Positions 9,138 to 17,262 are shown, numbered from the stretch's first letter. The stretch is DNA of 64,000 nucleotides from JAGMCJ01 sp046761005 (GCA_046761005.1 JBHIFI010000001.1:27929-91928); one strand, 5' to 3'. Program-made: numbers and translations. Notes: generated by a model from the sequence alone, not told the origin.

Positions 9138-9532
9138 TACCCCCCTCCTATCGTAGGCCAGACTATCACTAGACCCAGAATCCAAATAACGACTGCGACA
9201 ACCATGAATGCCCAGAAAATCGCTTTCTGATGTTTGAGCCCGATTCCCAGATCGAACAGTGTGAGCCTTATGCCGTTCAGGCCGTGAACGAGAACGCCGA
9301 GAACGACAACAAGTTCTGCCAGAGCAAATAGGGGACTTCTGAATGTATCCAAAAGGTCCTCATACGTCTGACCGTTCAAACTGGCCTGAGTAACCACGAA
9401 GATGTGCATGACCAAATATATGACTAGGAGGAGGCCTGTTATCCTATGAACGACGTGAGCGAATGTGCCTGTCTCCTTCGATGCTCGTGCCGTTTTTCTC
9501 ACATAGTAGGCAAATCCCCTCTGCTTGAGCAT
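9137..9532 (-). CDS. sdhC: Succinate dehydrogenase cytochrome b subunit (SdhC-type)
   Basis: About 131 residues, three membrane helices. FAHVVHRITGLLLVIYLVMHIFVV matches the HR-x-[ST]G signature of cytochrome b556-type anchors, and VLVHGLNGIRLTLFDLG the second. The ATG at 9532 follows the sdhB stop by a single base and has AGGAGG about 8 bases upstream inside sdhB; a longer frame reaching back into sdhB is rejected. Confidence 0.88.
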   Translation of the reverse strand: MLKQRGFAYYVRKTARASKETGTFAHVVHRITGLLLVIYLVMHIFVVTQASLNGQTYEDLLDTFRSPLFALAELVVVLGVLVHGLNGIRLTLFDLGIGLKHQKAIFWAFMVVAVVIWILGLVIVWPTIGGG

Positions 9533-9533
9533 T

Positions 9534-10244
9534 TCATCTCCTCCTAGCGACCGCTCTTTTGATGACCTCCCTTCTGAGGTTTTCAATTGCCTCCGTTGTG
9601 TCTATTTCCTTCGGGCAAGCCTCCATGCATCGAAACATTGTGTGGCATCTCCAAACCCCATACTCGTTGTTCACCATGCTCAGCCTCTCATCCTTTGCCT
9701 CGTCCCTGCTGTCAGCAACGAATCTCCAGGCCTTGGTGAGGGCGGCTGGACCCAGATATCGATCATCGGTCCAAACAACGGGACAAGATGTTGTGCAAGC
9801 AGCACACATTATGCAGGTCGCTGGTTTGTCGTACTTCTTTCTGTCCTCGATGCTCTGAATCCTCTCCTTTGCGGGAGGAGGTGATTCCGCAATTAAGTAA
9901 GGTCTCATTGACCTATACTGACTAAAGAAAGGCTCCCAATCAACCACAAGGTCCTTTATGACTGGATATCCTGGCAGTGGTTCGACTACGATCCTCTTGC
10001 CCTTCAACGATTTGATCTGAGTCTTGCAGGCGAGTTTGTTCTTCCCATTAATCGTAACTGCACACGAACCGCAAATCGCACTCCTGCATGAATGCCTGAA
10101 GCTCAGACTCGGGTCCATCTCCACCTTTATCACTTTGAGAGCATCAAGAACAGTCATCCCGCCTCTCTCTTCAATATTGAAGTCAACATAACGCGGGTTC
10201 TTGTCTTCCATGGGATTGAAACGGAATATTCTGAGGATGACCAT
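9534..10244 (-). CDS. sdhB: Succinate dehydrogenase / fumarate reductase iron-sulfur subunit
   Basis: About 236 residues. The N-terminal plant-type ferredoxin domain has the 2Fe-2S ligands in CRSAICGSCAVTINGKNKLAC. The C-terminal domain has CIMCAACTTSCP and CHTMFRCMEACP, which supply ligands for the two further clusters. It carries electrons from SdhA to the membrane anchors. The ATG at 10244 is preferred because GGGAGGAG lies about 11 bases before it; a TTG at 10268 would add eight unconserved residues. First gene of the operon. Confidence 0.93.
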   Translation of the reverse strand: MVILRIFRFNPMEDKNPRYVDFNIEERGGMTVLDALKVIKVEMDPSLSFRHSCRSAICGSCAVTINGKNKLACKTQIKSLKGKRIVVEPLPGYPVIKDLVVDWEPFFSQYRSMRPYLIAESPPPAKERIQSIEDRKKYDKPATCIMCAACTTSCPVVWTDDRYLGPAALTKAWRFVADSRDEAKDERLSMVNNEYGVWRCHTMFRCMEACPKEIDTTEAIENLRREVIKRAVARRR

Positions 10245-10290
10245 CGAATCGTCCTCTCCTCCCACCAAGAAGGAATGGCGGAAACCTCGC

Positions 10291-10318
10291 TTATTAAATG
10301 CGCAACCGTATTAAATAG
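10291..10318 (-). promoter_or_regulatory. Candidate promoter(s) of the sdhBCDA operon
   Basis: Two TATA-like sequences read on the minus strand, TATTTAATAC (10308-10317) and CATTTAATAA (10290-10299). The nearer one would place transcription start about 25 bases before the sdhB ATG. The rest of 10319-10462 shows no gene. Confidence 0.4.
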
Positions 10319-10462
10319 TTGTGAAGGCGAATATCTGGCTCTCGATGGCGGGCTTCCTTGTTAGAAGACTCGATAGATCAGAGCAATTCCTATCTCACTG
10401 CATTCTCTCGCGGTTGAGAATCTAAGTCAATCGATTAAGGTGTGCGCTGTCTAGCGGACGAA

Positions 10463-10915
10463 TCATTCGATGGGCTCAAAGTGCTCAATGTCCAAAATGG
10501 ATCCCACTCTCTGATCTCTTAGGACAACTTTGACTCGCATGCCATTTCTGACCGCGGCTTTTTTCGCATTGATGTAATGAACCAGCCCCCCCTGAGTTCC
10601 ATTGATCCTTATGAATCCTATCACGTAGGGCTTATCGAGTCTCTTTTCATCGATATCCACATGGACAATGGTGTGAGCAATGACTTTACCTTCCAGTGGC
10701 ACTTCTTTCCATTCGTCCAGCTCAGAGAAGCATTTCTCACAGTACATCCGCGGTGGCAGATACGTGACCCCACATTCCGAACAGTGAGTACCCATCATCT
10801 TCCCGTTGTCTCTGAGTTCTCTAAAGAAACGCTCTCCCGAAATTCCGGCGGTATAGACGTACTGCGCTTCCATATCACCATGCCAATGAGAGAACTCGTC
10901 CTCGTGTAGATTCAT
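10463..10915 (-). CDS. DUF35 zinc-ribbon/OB-fold protein, acyl-CoA (thiolase) partner
   Basis: A 150-residue protein. A rubredoxin-like zinc ribbon (CSECGVTYLPPRMYCEKCF) is followed by an OB fold (EWKEVPLEGKVIAHTIVHVD...KPYVIGFIRING). Proteins of this DUF35 family dock onto thiolase-fold enzymes: in the archaeal acetoacetyl-CoA thiolase/HMG-CoA synthase complex one bridges the two enzymes, and in steroid side-chain degradation ChsH2-type proteins pair with the aldolase Ltp2. It is last in a four-gene operon with two thiolase-fold proteins and overlaps the preceding DUF35 gene by ATGA. The specific acyl-CoA is unknown. Confidence 0.85.
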   Translation of the reverse strand: MNLHEDEFSHWHGDMEAQYVYTAGISGERFFRELRDNGKMMGTHCSECGVTYLPPRMYCEKCFSELDEWKEVPLEGKVIAHTIVHVDIDEKRLDKPYVIGFIRINGTQGGLVHYINAKKAAVRNGMRVKVVLRDQRVGSILDIEHFEPIE

Positions 10916-11433
10916 TCTTCCCCCTCCTTGAGTGGTCTGAAGTATATTATGTCGGTTATCGATCCGACTCTCTCTTCTTCAGATTTCCACACCGCCTTGA
11001 CCGGCATACCGATGTGTATCTCTTCCTTGGTCACCTCATCGAAGTAGTGCATAATACCCATCTTCTCTGATGCACCATCAATGGAGACGACGCCCACGAA
11101 GATGGGGTCCTTGATTCTCCTCGCATCCTTGTCCAAATAGGAAATCGAGAATGTCTCGATCTTCCCAGAATCCTTTACGTAGACCCACTCAGTTGTAGGC
11201 TTGAAGCAATCCTCGCAGAACATCCTGGGAGGAAAGAGAATTCGATTGCACGAGTCACACTTCCTCGCGATGAGCTTTCCCTTCTTCATCTCTTCAAGGA
11301 ATCTTGAGATGGCTTCCCCACATGACCAGGCATATCTGGCTCTCGGCTTCCATCTGTTCGTTATAACTTCTCCCTCTTTCAGCTGTTTGGAAGAGAGCTC
11401 TATACCAGGCCATTTCTCGACTTTCTCGCTCAC
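10912..11433 (-). CDS. Second DUF35 zinc-ribbon/OB-fold protein, acyl-CoA (thiolase) partner
   Basis: A 173-residue paralogue of the neighbouring DUF35 protein, with zinc ribbon CDSCNRILFPPRMFCEDCF and an OB fold (EWVYVKDSGKIETFSISYLD...DPIFVGVVSIDG). It has a roughly 50-residue N-terminal extension rich in charged and aromatic residues that the other copy has in shorter form. The GTG start at 11433 lies one base after the stop of the upstream thiolase-like gene. Two DUF35 genes beside two thiolase-like genes suggest one partner per enzyme (inference). Confidence 0.83.
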   Translation of the reverse strand: MSEKVEKWPGIELSSKQLKEGEVITNRWKPRARYAWSCGEAISRFLEEMKKGKLIARKCDSCNRILFPPRMFCEDCFKPTTEWVYVKDSGKIETFSISYLDKDARRIKDPIFVGVVSIDGASEKMGIMHYFDEVTKEEIHIGMPVKAVWKSEEERVGSITDIIYFRPLKEGEE

Positions 11434-11434
11434 A

Positions 11435-12595
11435 CTATCCCCTCCTCATAATGAGTACGCTACCGTACTGCATTAGATCGCCCCAAGCTTGGCAAATACC
11501 AGTCTGGGGGTCATTAGGCACCTGCCTCCTACCTGCCTTGCCTGATAGCTGCCAGTAAATCTCGCATGCCTTTACTCCCATGGCTGCGGCTATCGGATTA
11601 CCCACACCTAGGAGACCGCCAGAGGGACAGACAGGAAGGTCACCGTCCCTTTGGGTGATTCCCTCTCTTGTGAGAACGGGAGCCTCTCCCTTATCGCATA
11701 GGAGCAGCCCCTCCATGTGATGGAGCTCTTTGTAGTCGAACGGGTCGTAGGGTTCTGCGACGTCTATCTGCTTTCTGGGATTCTCTATCTTCGCCATTTT
11801 GTATGCCATCTTGGCGGCCCCCGCCACATATTCCGGGAAGTAAAGGTCCCGATCTGTCCACATCGTGCTATCGATACACCATCCCGCCCCCGCAAGCCAG
11901 ACGAGATTGTCAGTAAGCTTCCTAGCGACATCCTCCGAGGCAAGAACAAGAGCGGAAGCGCCATCGCTCGGCGGGCTGATATCCAACCTCTGAACGGGCC
12001 AAGCCAGGACTTCGGAGTTGAGAACATCCTCAACGGTCAAGTCAGCCGCCAGCTGAGCGCAAGGATGGTCCAGAGCGTTCCTTTTGTTTTTTACGGAAAC
12101 GCGGGCGATATCCTCCTTCTTTATGTTGTGCACGTGCATGTATCTGTTCATCTCCATAGCGAATATCCAGACCAGATTAGGTCTCAGTGGTCTATCGAGA
12201 ATCGGGTCCCAAATGTGGGCGAAAGCCGACTGGGGATGGGGGAAACAGCTTGACATCTTTTCCTCCGCGACAACCAGACATATGTCAGCGAGGCCAGATG
12301 CAACATGCCACCAGCCCGCGATCGGTGTAAAGACCGCGGTTCCCCCGCCCACGAAAACCCTGAGATAGGGCTTTCCCGCCCCGCCCGCTCCATCCAGCAG
12401 ATTCTCGCCCTTCATATGAATTCCATCGAACGCATCTGGTGCTGAGCCCAGGACAACAGCGTCCACATCCTTGAGCTCAATACCCGCTTCGTCCAAGGCC
12501 ATTCTTGAAGCCTCGAAGCTCATCTCTTTTCCAGTCTCCTGGAGCCTTCTTCGGAAAATCGTCATTCCGCCACCGAGAACTGCAACTCTCCTCAT
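11435..12595 (-). CDS. Thiolase-fold protein lacking the nucleophilic cysteine (SCP2/acetyl-CoA acetyltransferase-like)
   Basis: A 386-residue thiolase-superfamily protein (RRVAVLGGGMTIF...GKEMSFEASRMALDEAGI). Where thiolases have the catalytic Cys loop, it reads RVFVGGGTAVFTPIAGWWHVASG, with no Cys. The C-terminal GHP motif is replaced by GLLGVGNPIAAAMGV. Ordinary thiolase chemistry is therefore unlikely. Possible roles are a structural partner of the next protein or a retro-aldolase, by analogy with thiolase-fold aldolases such as Ltp2 that work with a DUF35 protein. The gene is 4 bases after the paralogous thiolase gene. Confidence 0.8.
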   Translation of the reverse strand: MRRVAVLGGGMTIFRRRLQETGKEMSFEASRMALDEAGIELKDVDAVVLGSAPDAFDGIHMKGENLLDGAGGAGKPYLRVFVGGGTAVFTPIAGWWHVASGLADICLVVAEEKMSSCFPHPQSAFAHIWDPILDRPLRPNLVWIFAMEMNRYMHVHNIKKEDIARVSVKNKRNALDHPCAQLAADLTVEDVLNSEVLAWPVQRLDISPPSDGASALVLASEDVARKLTDNLVWLAGAGWCIDSTMWTDRDLYFPEYVAGAAKMAYKMAKIENPRKQIDVAEPYDPFDYKELHHMEGLLLCDKGEAPVLTREGITQRDGDLPVCPSGGLLGVGNPIAAAMGVKACEIYWQLSGKAGRRQVPNDPQTGICQAWGDLMQYGSVLIMRRG

Positions 12596-12599
12596 CGCA

Positions 12600-13751
12600 T
12601 CACCTCTCGAATATCACAACCGCCCCAGAGGCGGTGGGTACACCCCTCCAGGACTGAGCAAGACCTCTTTCAGCCTCCTTCAATTGTCTCTCTCCCACAT
12701 TCCCCCTCAGCTGAAGCACCACTTCTAGGGCTCGGTGCAATCCCGAAGCTTCCAGTAGATTTCCGCATCCCAGAGAGCCTCCTGAGATGTTGATAGGAAG
12801 ATCTCCGTCATGATGGAATCGACCATTTTCTAGATCTTTTCCCCCCTGACCCTTTTCGGCAAGACCGAGCGCTTCGATGTGCATGAGCTCCTTATACGAG
12901 AACTTGTCGTCAACCTCAGCGAAATCTATCTCGTTATGTGGCTTGACGATCCCTGCCATCTCGTAGGCCATCTTGGAGGAATCCTCCGCATATGAAGCAC
13001 GTCCCCATTCTCTCCCTTCCAACCAGGGTGTTTCGGAATTCCATCCAAAGCCGCTTATCCAAACCGGCTCGTCGGTGATACACTTGGCCTTTTCTGCGCT
13101 CGCAAGAACAAGGACCACCGAACCATCAGCGAGCCTGCTTATGTCGAGTTTCTTGGCGGGGCTGAACATCGGCTCCGAGCCCATTACCTCGTCAATGCCC
13201 ACATCCCTTCCATATGGTGCCAAGGGGTTCCTCAGGGCATTTGCCATGTTCTTTTGGACGACACTGGCGCACTGCTCCTCTGTATTACCTGACTCCTCCA
13301 AAAACTTGTTCATCTCCATTCCCGCAACATAGTAAGGATGCCCGGCAAGTGGCTTGTTGTAGACCGGGTCGAAGGCATGAAGGACGACATCGTTGTACGT
13401 GGTGAGATCGGAGATCTTGCTATGGGCCTCAACCGCAACAACGTCTACCATGCCTGACATTATTTGCATGCACGCTACTGCGAGCCCGTGAAGACCATCC
13501 CCGCAAACAGTACATGTCGGTTTCAAAACCGCTCCTAACTGATCGGGCACGAATTCGTCAAAGATGCTAAAGCCCTCCCAGTAGTCCTCAGCACATGTGA
13601 CGAAGCTGTCTATGTCCTTTCTGGGGTTCAGTCCCGCGTCCTCATAGGCTTTGGAAGCTGCCTGATACATCAATTCCTTCCAGGAGTATTTCTCCGTCTC
13701 CGGTTCGTATTTTGTTGAACCAGAACCAACAACAGCAATCCTCTCTTCCAT
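12600..13751 (-). CDS. Thiolase-fold acyl-CoA acyltransferase (SCP2-thiolase-like)
   Basis: A 383-residue thiolase-superfamily protein, paralogue of the next gene. It keeps a Cys in the nucleophile loop (LKPTCTVCGDGLHGLAVACMQIMSG), unlike its neighbour. The C-terminal loop reads NISGGSLGCGNLLEASGLHR instead of the canonical GHP, so it belongs to the divergent archaeal/SCP2-like group. Substrate not identifiable. First gene of an operon with the Cys-less paralogue and two DUF35 proteins. A TATA-like TTTTAATAC on the minus strand (about 13803-13811) lies 50-60 bases before the ATG; the 120-bp gap is shared with divergent purM. Confidence 0.82.
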   Translation of the reverse strand: MEERIAVVGSGSTKYEPETEKYSWKELMYQAASKAYEDAGLNPRKDIDSFVTCAEDYWEGFSIFDEFVPDQLGAVLKPTCTVCGDGLHGLAVACMQIMSGMVDVVAVEAHSKISDLTTYNDVVLHAFDPVYNKPLAGHPYYVAGMEMNKFLEESGNTEEQCASVVQKNMANALRNPLAPYGRDVGIDEVMGSEPMFSPAKKLDISRLADGSVVLVLASAEKAKCITDEPVWISGFGWNSETPWLEGREWGRASYAEDSSKMAYEMAGIVKPHNEIDFAEVDDKFSYKELMHIEALGLAEKGQGGKDLENGRFHHDGDLPINISGGSLGCGNLLEASGLHRALEVVLQLRGNVGERQLKEAERGLAQSWRGVPTASGAVVIFER

Positions 13752-13871
13752 CAGGACACAATCCTAGGGTAACCCGATCCCCCACCTGTCAATTCTTCAC
13801 CCGTATTAAAACTTGCCAAATACAGAGCAAAATCTTATTCCCTCACCTCACCTTACCACTGAAGACGGTTC

Positions 13872-14894
13872 ATGGTAAGGACATACAAAGAGTCAGGTGT
13901 GGACATCGATGCCGAGAAAGAATCCATTCGCTCTCTAGTGACCCAGCTCACGTTCAGAAGGAAGGGACTCGGAGCATCCTTCGACATACCGGGGTTCTTC
14001 ACCGGCCTCATCAATTTCGGAGAATACTTCTTGTCCCTCTGCACGGACAGCGTGGGAACGAAGCTTCTCGTTGCCTCATCCCTTGGCAAGTGGGATACTG
14101 TGGGCATAGACTGCATTGCAATGAGTGTAAACGACATGATTTGCATCGGAGCGGAGCCTTTGGCGTTCGTTGACTATTTTGCGGTGGAAAGATACGACAA
14201 GGAGATATCCAGACAGATTGGAATTGGTCTAAACGAGGGAGCGAAGAGGGCAAACATCTCCATCGTCGGAGGGGAGTTCGCCACCCTTCCTGAGATCGTC
14301 AAGGGATTTGATCTTGGCGGTACATGTCTGGGTTTTGTGAAGAAGGATCAAATGATCTCAGGGTCGGAAATAGAAGAAGGTGACTCGATAGTTGGACTAG
14401 CTAGCTCTGGAATCCATTCAAACGGGTTAACACTCGCAAGGAGACTTCTCTCTGAGGCTGAAGTAAGCCTGCAGGAGAAGCCTTCGGGTTTGAGTAGAAC
14501 AGTGGGAGAGGAGCTCCTCGAGCCCACACAGATATACGTACGCGAGGTCTTGGACATCATCAAGAAATTCCGGATTAAGGGAATGGCAAACATAACGGGG
14601 GGTGCCCTTAGGAATCTGATTCGTCTGAAGAAGAGTGTTCAATTTGTGATTACCGATCCAATGGAACCCCAGCCCATTTTCAACTTCCTTCAAGAACTGG
14701 GAGGTATAGAAGAGAAGGAAATGTATCAGACATTTAACATGGGGCTTGGATTTGCTTTGGTTTGCGGGAGAGAGGAAGCCGATTCTGTCATGGAAACAAT
14801 AGGAGATAGGATACCATCCAAAACCATTGGGATTGTCGATGAGGGAACGGGTGCATTCGTCCCAGACCTGGACCTGAGATACAACAAATACTAG
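13872..14894 (+). CDS. purM: Phosphoribosylformylglycinamidine cyclo-ligase (AIR synthase)
   Basis: A 340-residue PurM-superfamily protein. It shows YKESGVDIDAEKESI at the N-terminus, SLCTDSVGTKLLVA (ATP/phosphate loop), GIDCIAMSVNDMICIGAEPLAFVDYFAV and IVGGEFATLPEIV, all characteristic of AIR synthase. It closes the imidazole ring of purine biosynthesis using ATP. Divergent from the thiolase operon; the following MBL gene begins at its stop codon, so the two are likely co-transcribed. Confidence 0.93.
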   Translation: MVRTYKESGVDIDAEKESIRSLVTQLTFRRKGLGASFDIPGFFTGLINFGEYFLSLCTDSVGTKLLVASSLGKWDTVGIDCIAMSVNDMICIGAEPLAFVDYFAVERYDKEISRQIGIGLNEGAKRANISIVGGEFATLPEIVKGFDLGGTCLGFVKKDQMISGSEIEEGDSIVGLASSGIHSNGLTLARRLLSEAEVSLQEKPSGLSRTVGEELLEPTQIYVREVLDIIKKFRIKGMANITGGALRNLIRLKKSVQFVITDPMEPQPIFNFLQELGGIEEKEMYQTFNMGLGFALVCGREEADSVMETIGDRIPSKTIGIVDEGTGAFVPDLDLRYNKY

Positions 14895-14902
14895 GTGATA
14901 GA

Positions 14903-15601
14903 ACGACCGCCAAGAGAGTCGAACTGCTTTCAGACGGTTATTTCCAAATCGATCTTGGTCTACTTGTCTACGGGAAGACCTCCTACTATGGTAAGAAGTA
15001 TATGGCTGCTCTGAAACCCCTCTTGATAGAATCCGAGGACCTACGAATACTGGTCGATACGGGTATCGGTGAGCTACCGGAGAAAGTTGCCAAGTATTAC
15101 GAGACGGACAGAAGGACAACTCTTGAGAAGAGCTTGAGAAAACGTGATCTTTTCACCGAGGATATAACCACTGTGGTCAATACTCACCTGCATATGGATC
15201 ACTGCGGCAACAACAGTCTTTTCAAAGGAGCTAGGTTCATCGTTCAAGAAATGGAATTTACCTATGCCAAGAACCCTCACAGATTCCAGAAAGGGGCGTA
15301 TGTCAAAGATTTCTTCGAAAAATCAAGATTCACCAGGGTTAGCGGTACCCATCAACTCACAGGTGACGTGACACTAATTTCCACACCAGGTCATACTCCT
15401 GGTCATCAGTCAGTTTTGGTTGAAGGCGAGAAGAGATATGTCTATTGCGGAGATATCGCACCTTTGAGAGAGAATTACGAAAGGCGAAACATAGTGGGTG
15501 TCCTCTTCAATTCTGTTGATGCACTTGCTTCAATAGACAAACTCAGGAGTATGGGAGGTTATCCCATATTCAGTCACGACAGAGAGCAGATGACTCTCTA
15601 G
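14903..15601 (+). CDS. MBL-fold metallohydrolase (lactonase-like), apparent ACG start
   Basis: A metallo-beta-lactamase-fold hydrolase with zinc ligands in NTHLHMDHCGN, TPGHTPGH, VYCGDIAP and FSHDRE. The domain begins upstream of the first ATG (15002): the in-frame codons from 14918 read VELLSDGYFQIDLGLLVYGKTSYY, typical for the N-terminus of this group. There is no ATG, GTG or TTG in that frame before the upstream stop. GGTGAT at 14894-14899, overlapping the purM stop, is a good Shine-Dalgarno, and the codon at 14903 is ACG (ACG ACC GCC AAG, read MTAK). The start is therefore placed at this ACG. Either a near-cognate start or a T-to-C change or error is possible. The substrate is unknown; lactones and thioesters are common in the family. 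Confidence 0.75.
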   Translation, partial: TTAKRVELLSDGYFQIDLGLLVYGKTSYYGKKYMAALKPLLIESEDLRILVDTGIGELPEKVAKYYETDRRTTLEKSLRKRDLFTEDITTVVNTHLHMDHCGNNSLFKGARFIVQEMEFTYAKNPHRFQKGAYVKDFFEKSRFTRVSGTHQLTGDVTLISTPGHTPGHQSVLVEGEKRYVYCGDIAPLRENYERRNIVGVLFNSVDALASIDKLRSMGGYPIFSHDREQMTL

Positions 15602-15702
15602 TTCAAATCTTTTTTATATTTCCTTCGCGATAGCTTTGATAGCGGATTGGAGGGTGAAGTGTATCCAGGCGGTTAAACCCGGATATCGCTTTCCCCACTC
15701 AG

Positions 15703-16827
15703 GTGGTTCCCTTGAAGGAAGAAGGAAACTTCTCAGGTGTAGCGACAAGAATCGTAGGAAACTCTCTGAGAGTGAAGGAAGACGACATGGTTTGGATAGA
15801 TACCTGGCATCACACGATTGATTTGGCAAGTGAGATGGCTCTGGAATGCAGGAAGCTCGGAGCGGTTCCTCTGATCACTCTTGACACCGACGACCTATAC
15901 GAAAGGACACTCTCTGATGTCCCTCATGAGTTTCTGAGAAAGACACCGAGGCATCACATGAAGGCCCTGGATGAGGTCACTGTGAGCATTGCGCTCGCGG
16001 GTCCAGAGAATCCTGAGATGTTCAAGAGTGTTGACACTACGAAGATGGCTGCAATAAGAGAAGCCTACAGGCCCGTTGAGAAGAAGATTATTGACAGGAG
16101 CATTAGGGGAGCCTTCGTTACTTTGGGTCTGATTACCCCAGAGAGGGCTTCAGTGTACGGCTTTTCTATCAGGGAATGGAAACGCGCGGTCAATGAGGCC
16201 ATCGACGTGGACTACGACAGAATGGCTGAACTGGGGAGAAGGATCGCCAATGTTCTCGCTGGAGCAAGAGAGGTCAGAATCAGTTCGGAAAGCGGAACGG
16301 ATCTCCGCTTTCAGATGGCCGGGCGGAGAGTTCACATTGAGGATGGAATTGTAGACGAAGAAGACGTCACTAGCGGAAGACCTTTCACCAACCTTCCCAC
16401 GGGCTATGTGAGCGTCGCACCCCTTGAGAATAGTGCTGAGGGAAGGGTTCTCTTTGATGCGCCACAGGCTGCACTGGGAAAGATGATCAAGGACTTGGAG
16501 TGGACTTTCGTCGATGGAAGGCTGAAAACCTTCGGGGCAAAGGAGAATATAGAAGCTTTTAGGAGCCTCATGGAGCCCGGAAAAGGTGAAAAGGACAGGA
16601 TAGCGCGCTTCAGCATAGGAATAAATCCAAACGCTAGGGTAATCGGTTACTTTGATGATCAGTCCGTCCTGGGATCCGCCTCCGTAGGAATAGGAGACAA
16701 TCTCTTCCTGGGCGGAGAGAATGATAGCACTTTCGACTTCGCTGGAACGATACTTCACCCAACTGTGGAAGTGGATGGAAGGATCATACTGAACAGAGGA
16801 AGATTCAGCCTCCAGAATGCGGATTAG
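15703..16827 (+). CDS. M29-family aminopeptidase (AmpS-like metallopeptidase)
   Basis: A 374-residue thermophilic-type metallo-aminopeptidase. It has the family's N-terminal DMVWIDTWHHTIDLA region and a C-terminal catalytic domain with ISSESGTDLRFQMAGRR, TNLPTGYVSVAPLENSAEGRVLFD and the metal-binding EGR/GIGINPNARVIGYFDDQSVLGSASVGIGDN stretch. It removes N-terminal residues from peptides in the cytosol. A TTTTTATATTT promoter-like sequence at 15610-15620 precedes it. The frame has a stop at 15673-15675 and no ATG before the GTG at 15703; a TTG four codons later is possible. Confidence 0.85.
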   Translation: MVPLKEEGNFSGVATRIVGNSLRVKEDDMVWIDTWHHTIDLASEMALECRKLGAVPLITLDTDDLYERTLSDVPHEFLRKTPRHHMKALDEVTVSIALAGPENPEMFKSVDTTKMAAIREAYRPVEKKIIDRSIRGAFVTLGLITPERASVYGFSIREWKRAVNEAIDVDYDRMAELGRRIANVLAGAREVRISSESGTDLRFQMAGRRVHIEDGIVDEEDVTSGRPFTNLPTGYVSVAPLENSAEGRVLFDAPQAALGKMIKDLEWTFVDGRLKTFGAKENIEAFRSLMEPGKGEKDRIARFSIGINPNARVIGYFDDQSVLGSASVGIGDNLFLGGENDSTFDFAGTILHPTVEVDGRIILNRGRFSLQNAD

Positions 16828-17054
16828 CTAACCTTCTTCTTGGGTCGGCTGCAGACAGCGTACTCATCACCGTCGAAAAAGACCTCGAGTTCGGGATTCT
16901 CTCTCTGAATCTCCTGAATCCTGTCCAAGACATCCTTCAGAGTGATAGAGGGGTCATTCTTATCGATTTTCAGATGAATCTTCTTGTCCATTACTATCCC
17001 ATCCACCCTTTTGCTGAAGGCAGGGAACCCCGGATGACTTCTGGATTTTGCCAT
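16824..17054 (-). CDS. Conserved small acidic/basic protein, function unknown
   Basis: A 76-residue protein. Residues 22-76 (MDKKIHLKIDKNDPSITLKD, then an ERIQEI-like helix and LEVFFDGDEYAVCSRPKKK) look like a compact alpha/beta domain ending in a basic tail. Residues 1-21 are basic and less ordered. A good TATA box (TATAAATAC, 17065-17073) is so close to the ATG at 17054 that the message may start inside it; an ATG at 16991 is the alternative start. It overlaps the end of the aminopeptidase gene by 4 bases in convergent orientation. I do not recognise a function. Confidence 0.6.
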   Translation of the reverse strand: MAKSRSHPGFPAFSKRVDGIVMDKKIHLKIDKNDPSITLKDVLDRIQEIQRENPELEVFFDGDEYAVCSRPKKKVS

Positions 17055-17064
17055 GATATTCTTT

Positions 17065-17073
17065 GTATTTATA
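17065..17073 (-). promoter_or_regulatory. TATA box of the 76-residue protein gene
   Basis: Minus-strand TATAAATAC preceded by an A-rich BRE-like stretch, 18 bp from the left boundary of the transposable element at 17100. Confidence 0.5.
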
Positions 17074-17099
17074 TTTTTAGTGTTTCCCCAGGGAAATGT

Positions 17100-17234
17100 C
17101 TCGATGTAGAATCGTTGGTCTAAATGACCAAAAAGAGTCCTTTCTGGAATTGTGAGTCAAGAAAGCCAGCATCACTTTGAAGTTTCCAAGAGAAGGGACA
17201 AAAGGACACCACCAACCATTTATTCTACATCACC
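17100..17234 (+). mobile_element. 135-bp MITE, copy 1
   Basis: The left end is CTCGATGTAGAAT and the right end ATTCTACATCACC, an inverted repeat whose inner 10 bases match perfectly. It is bounded on both sides by the same 9-bp sequence GGGAAATGT (17091-17099 and 17235-17243), a target-site duplication. It aligns without gaps over all 135 bases with the reverse complement of 49166-49300; by hand count 100 of 135 positions match. There is no meaningful ORF: differences fall at all codon positions and are mostly transitions. It lies between the divergent promoters of the 76-residue gene and the coiled-coil gene. Non-autonomous; no matching transposase is in the window. Confidence 0.88.
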
Positions 17235-17252
17235 GGGAAATGTGTGTGAAAG

Positions 17253-17262
17253 TTATTTATAC
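17253..17262 (+). promoter_or_regulatory. TATA box of the coiled-coil/KaiC-like gene
   Basis: TTATTTATAC, 10 bp past the right-hand target duplication of the MITE. A second candidate, caatataca, is at 17271-17279. A short ATG-started ORF of 25 codons (17291-17368) overlaps the start of the main gene in another frame. Confidence 0.5.
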
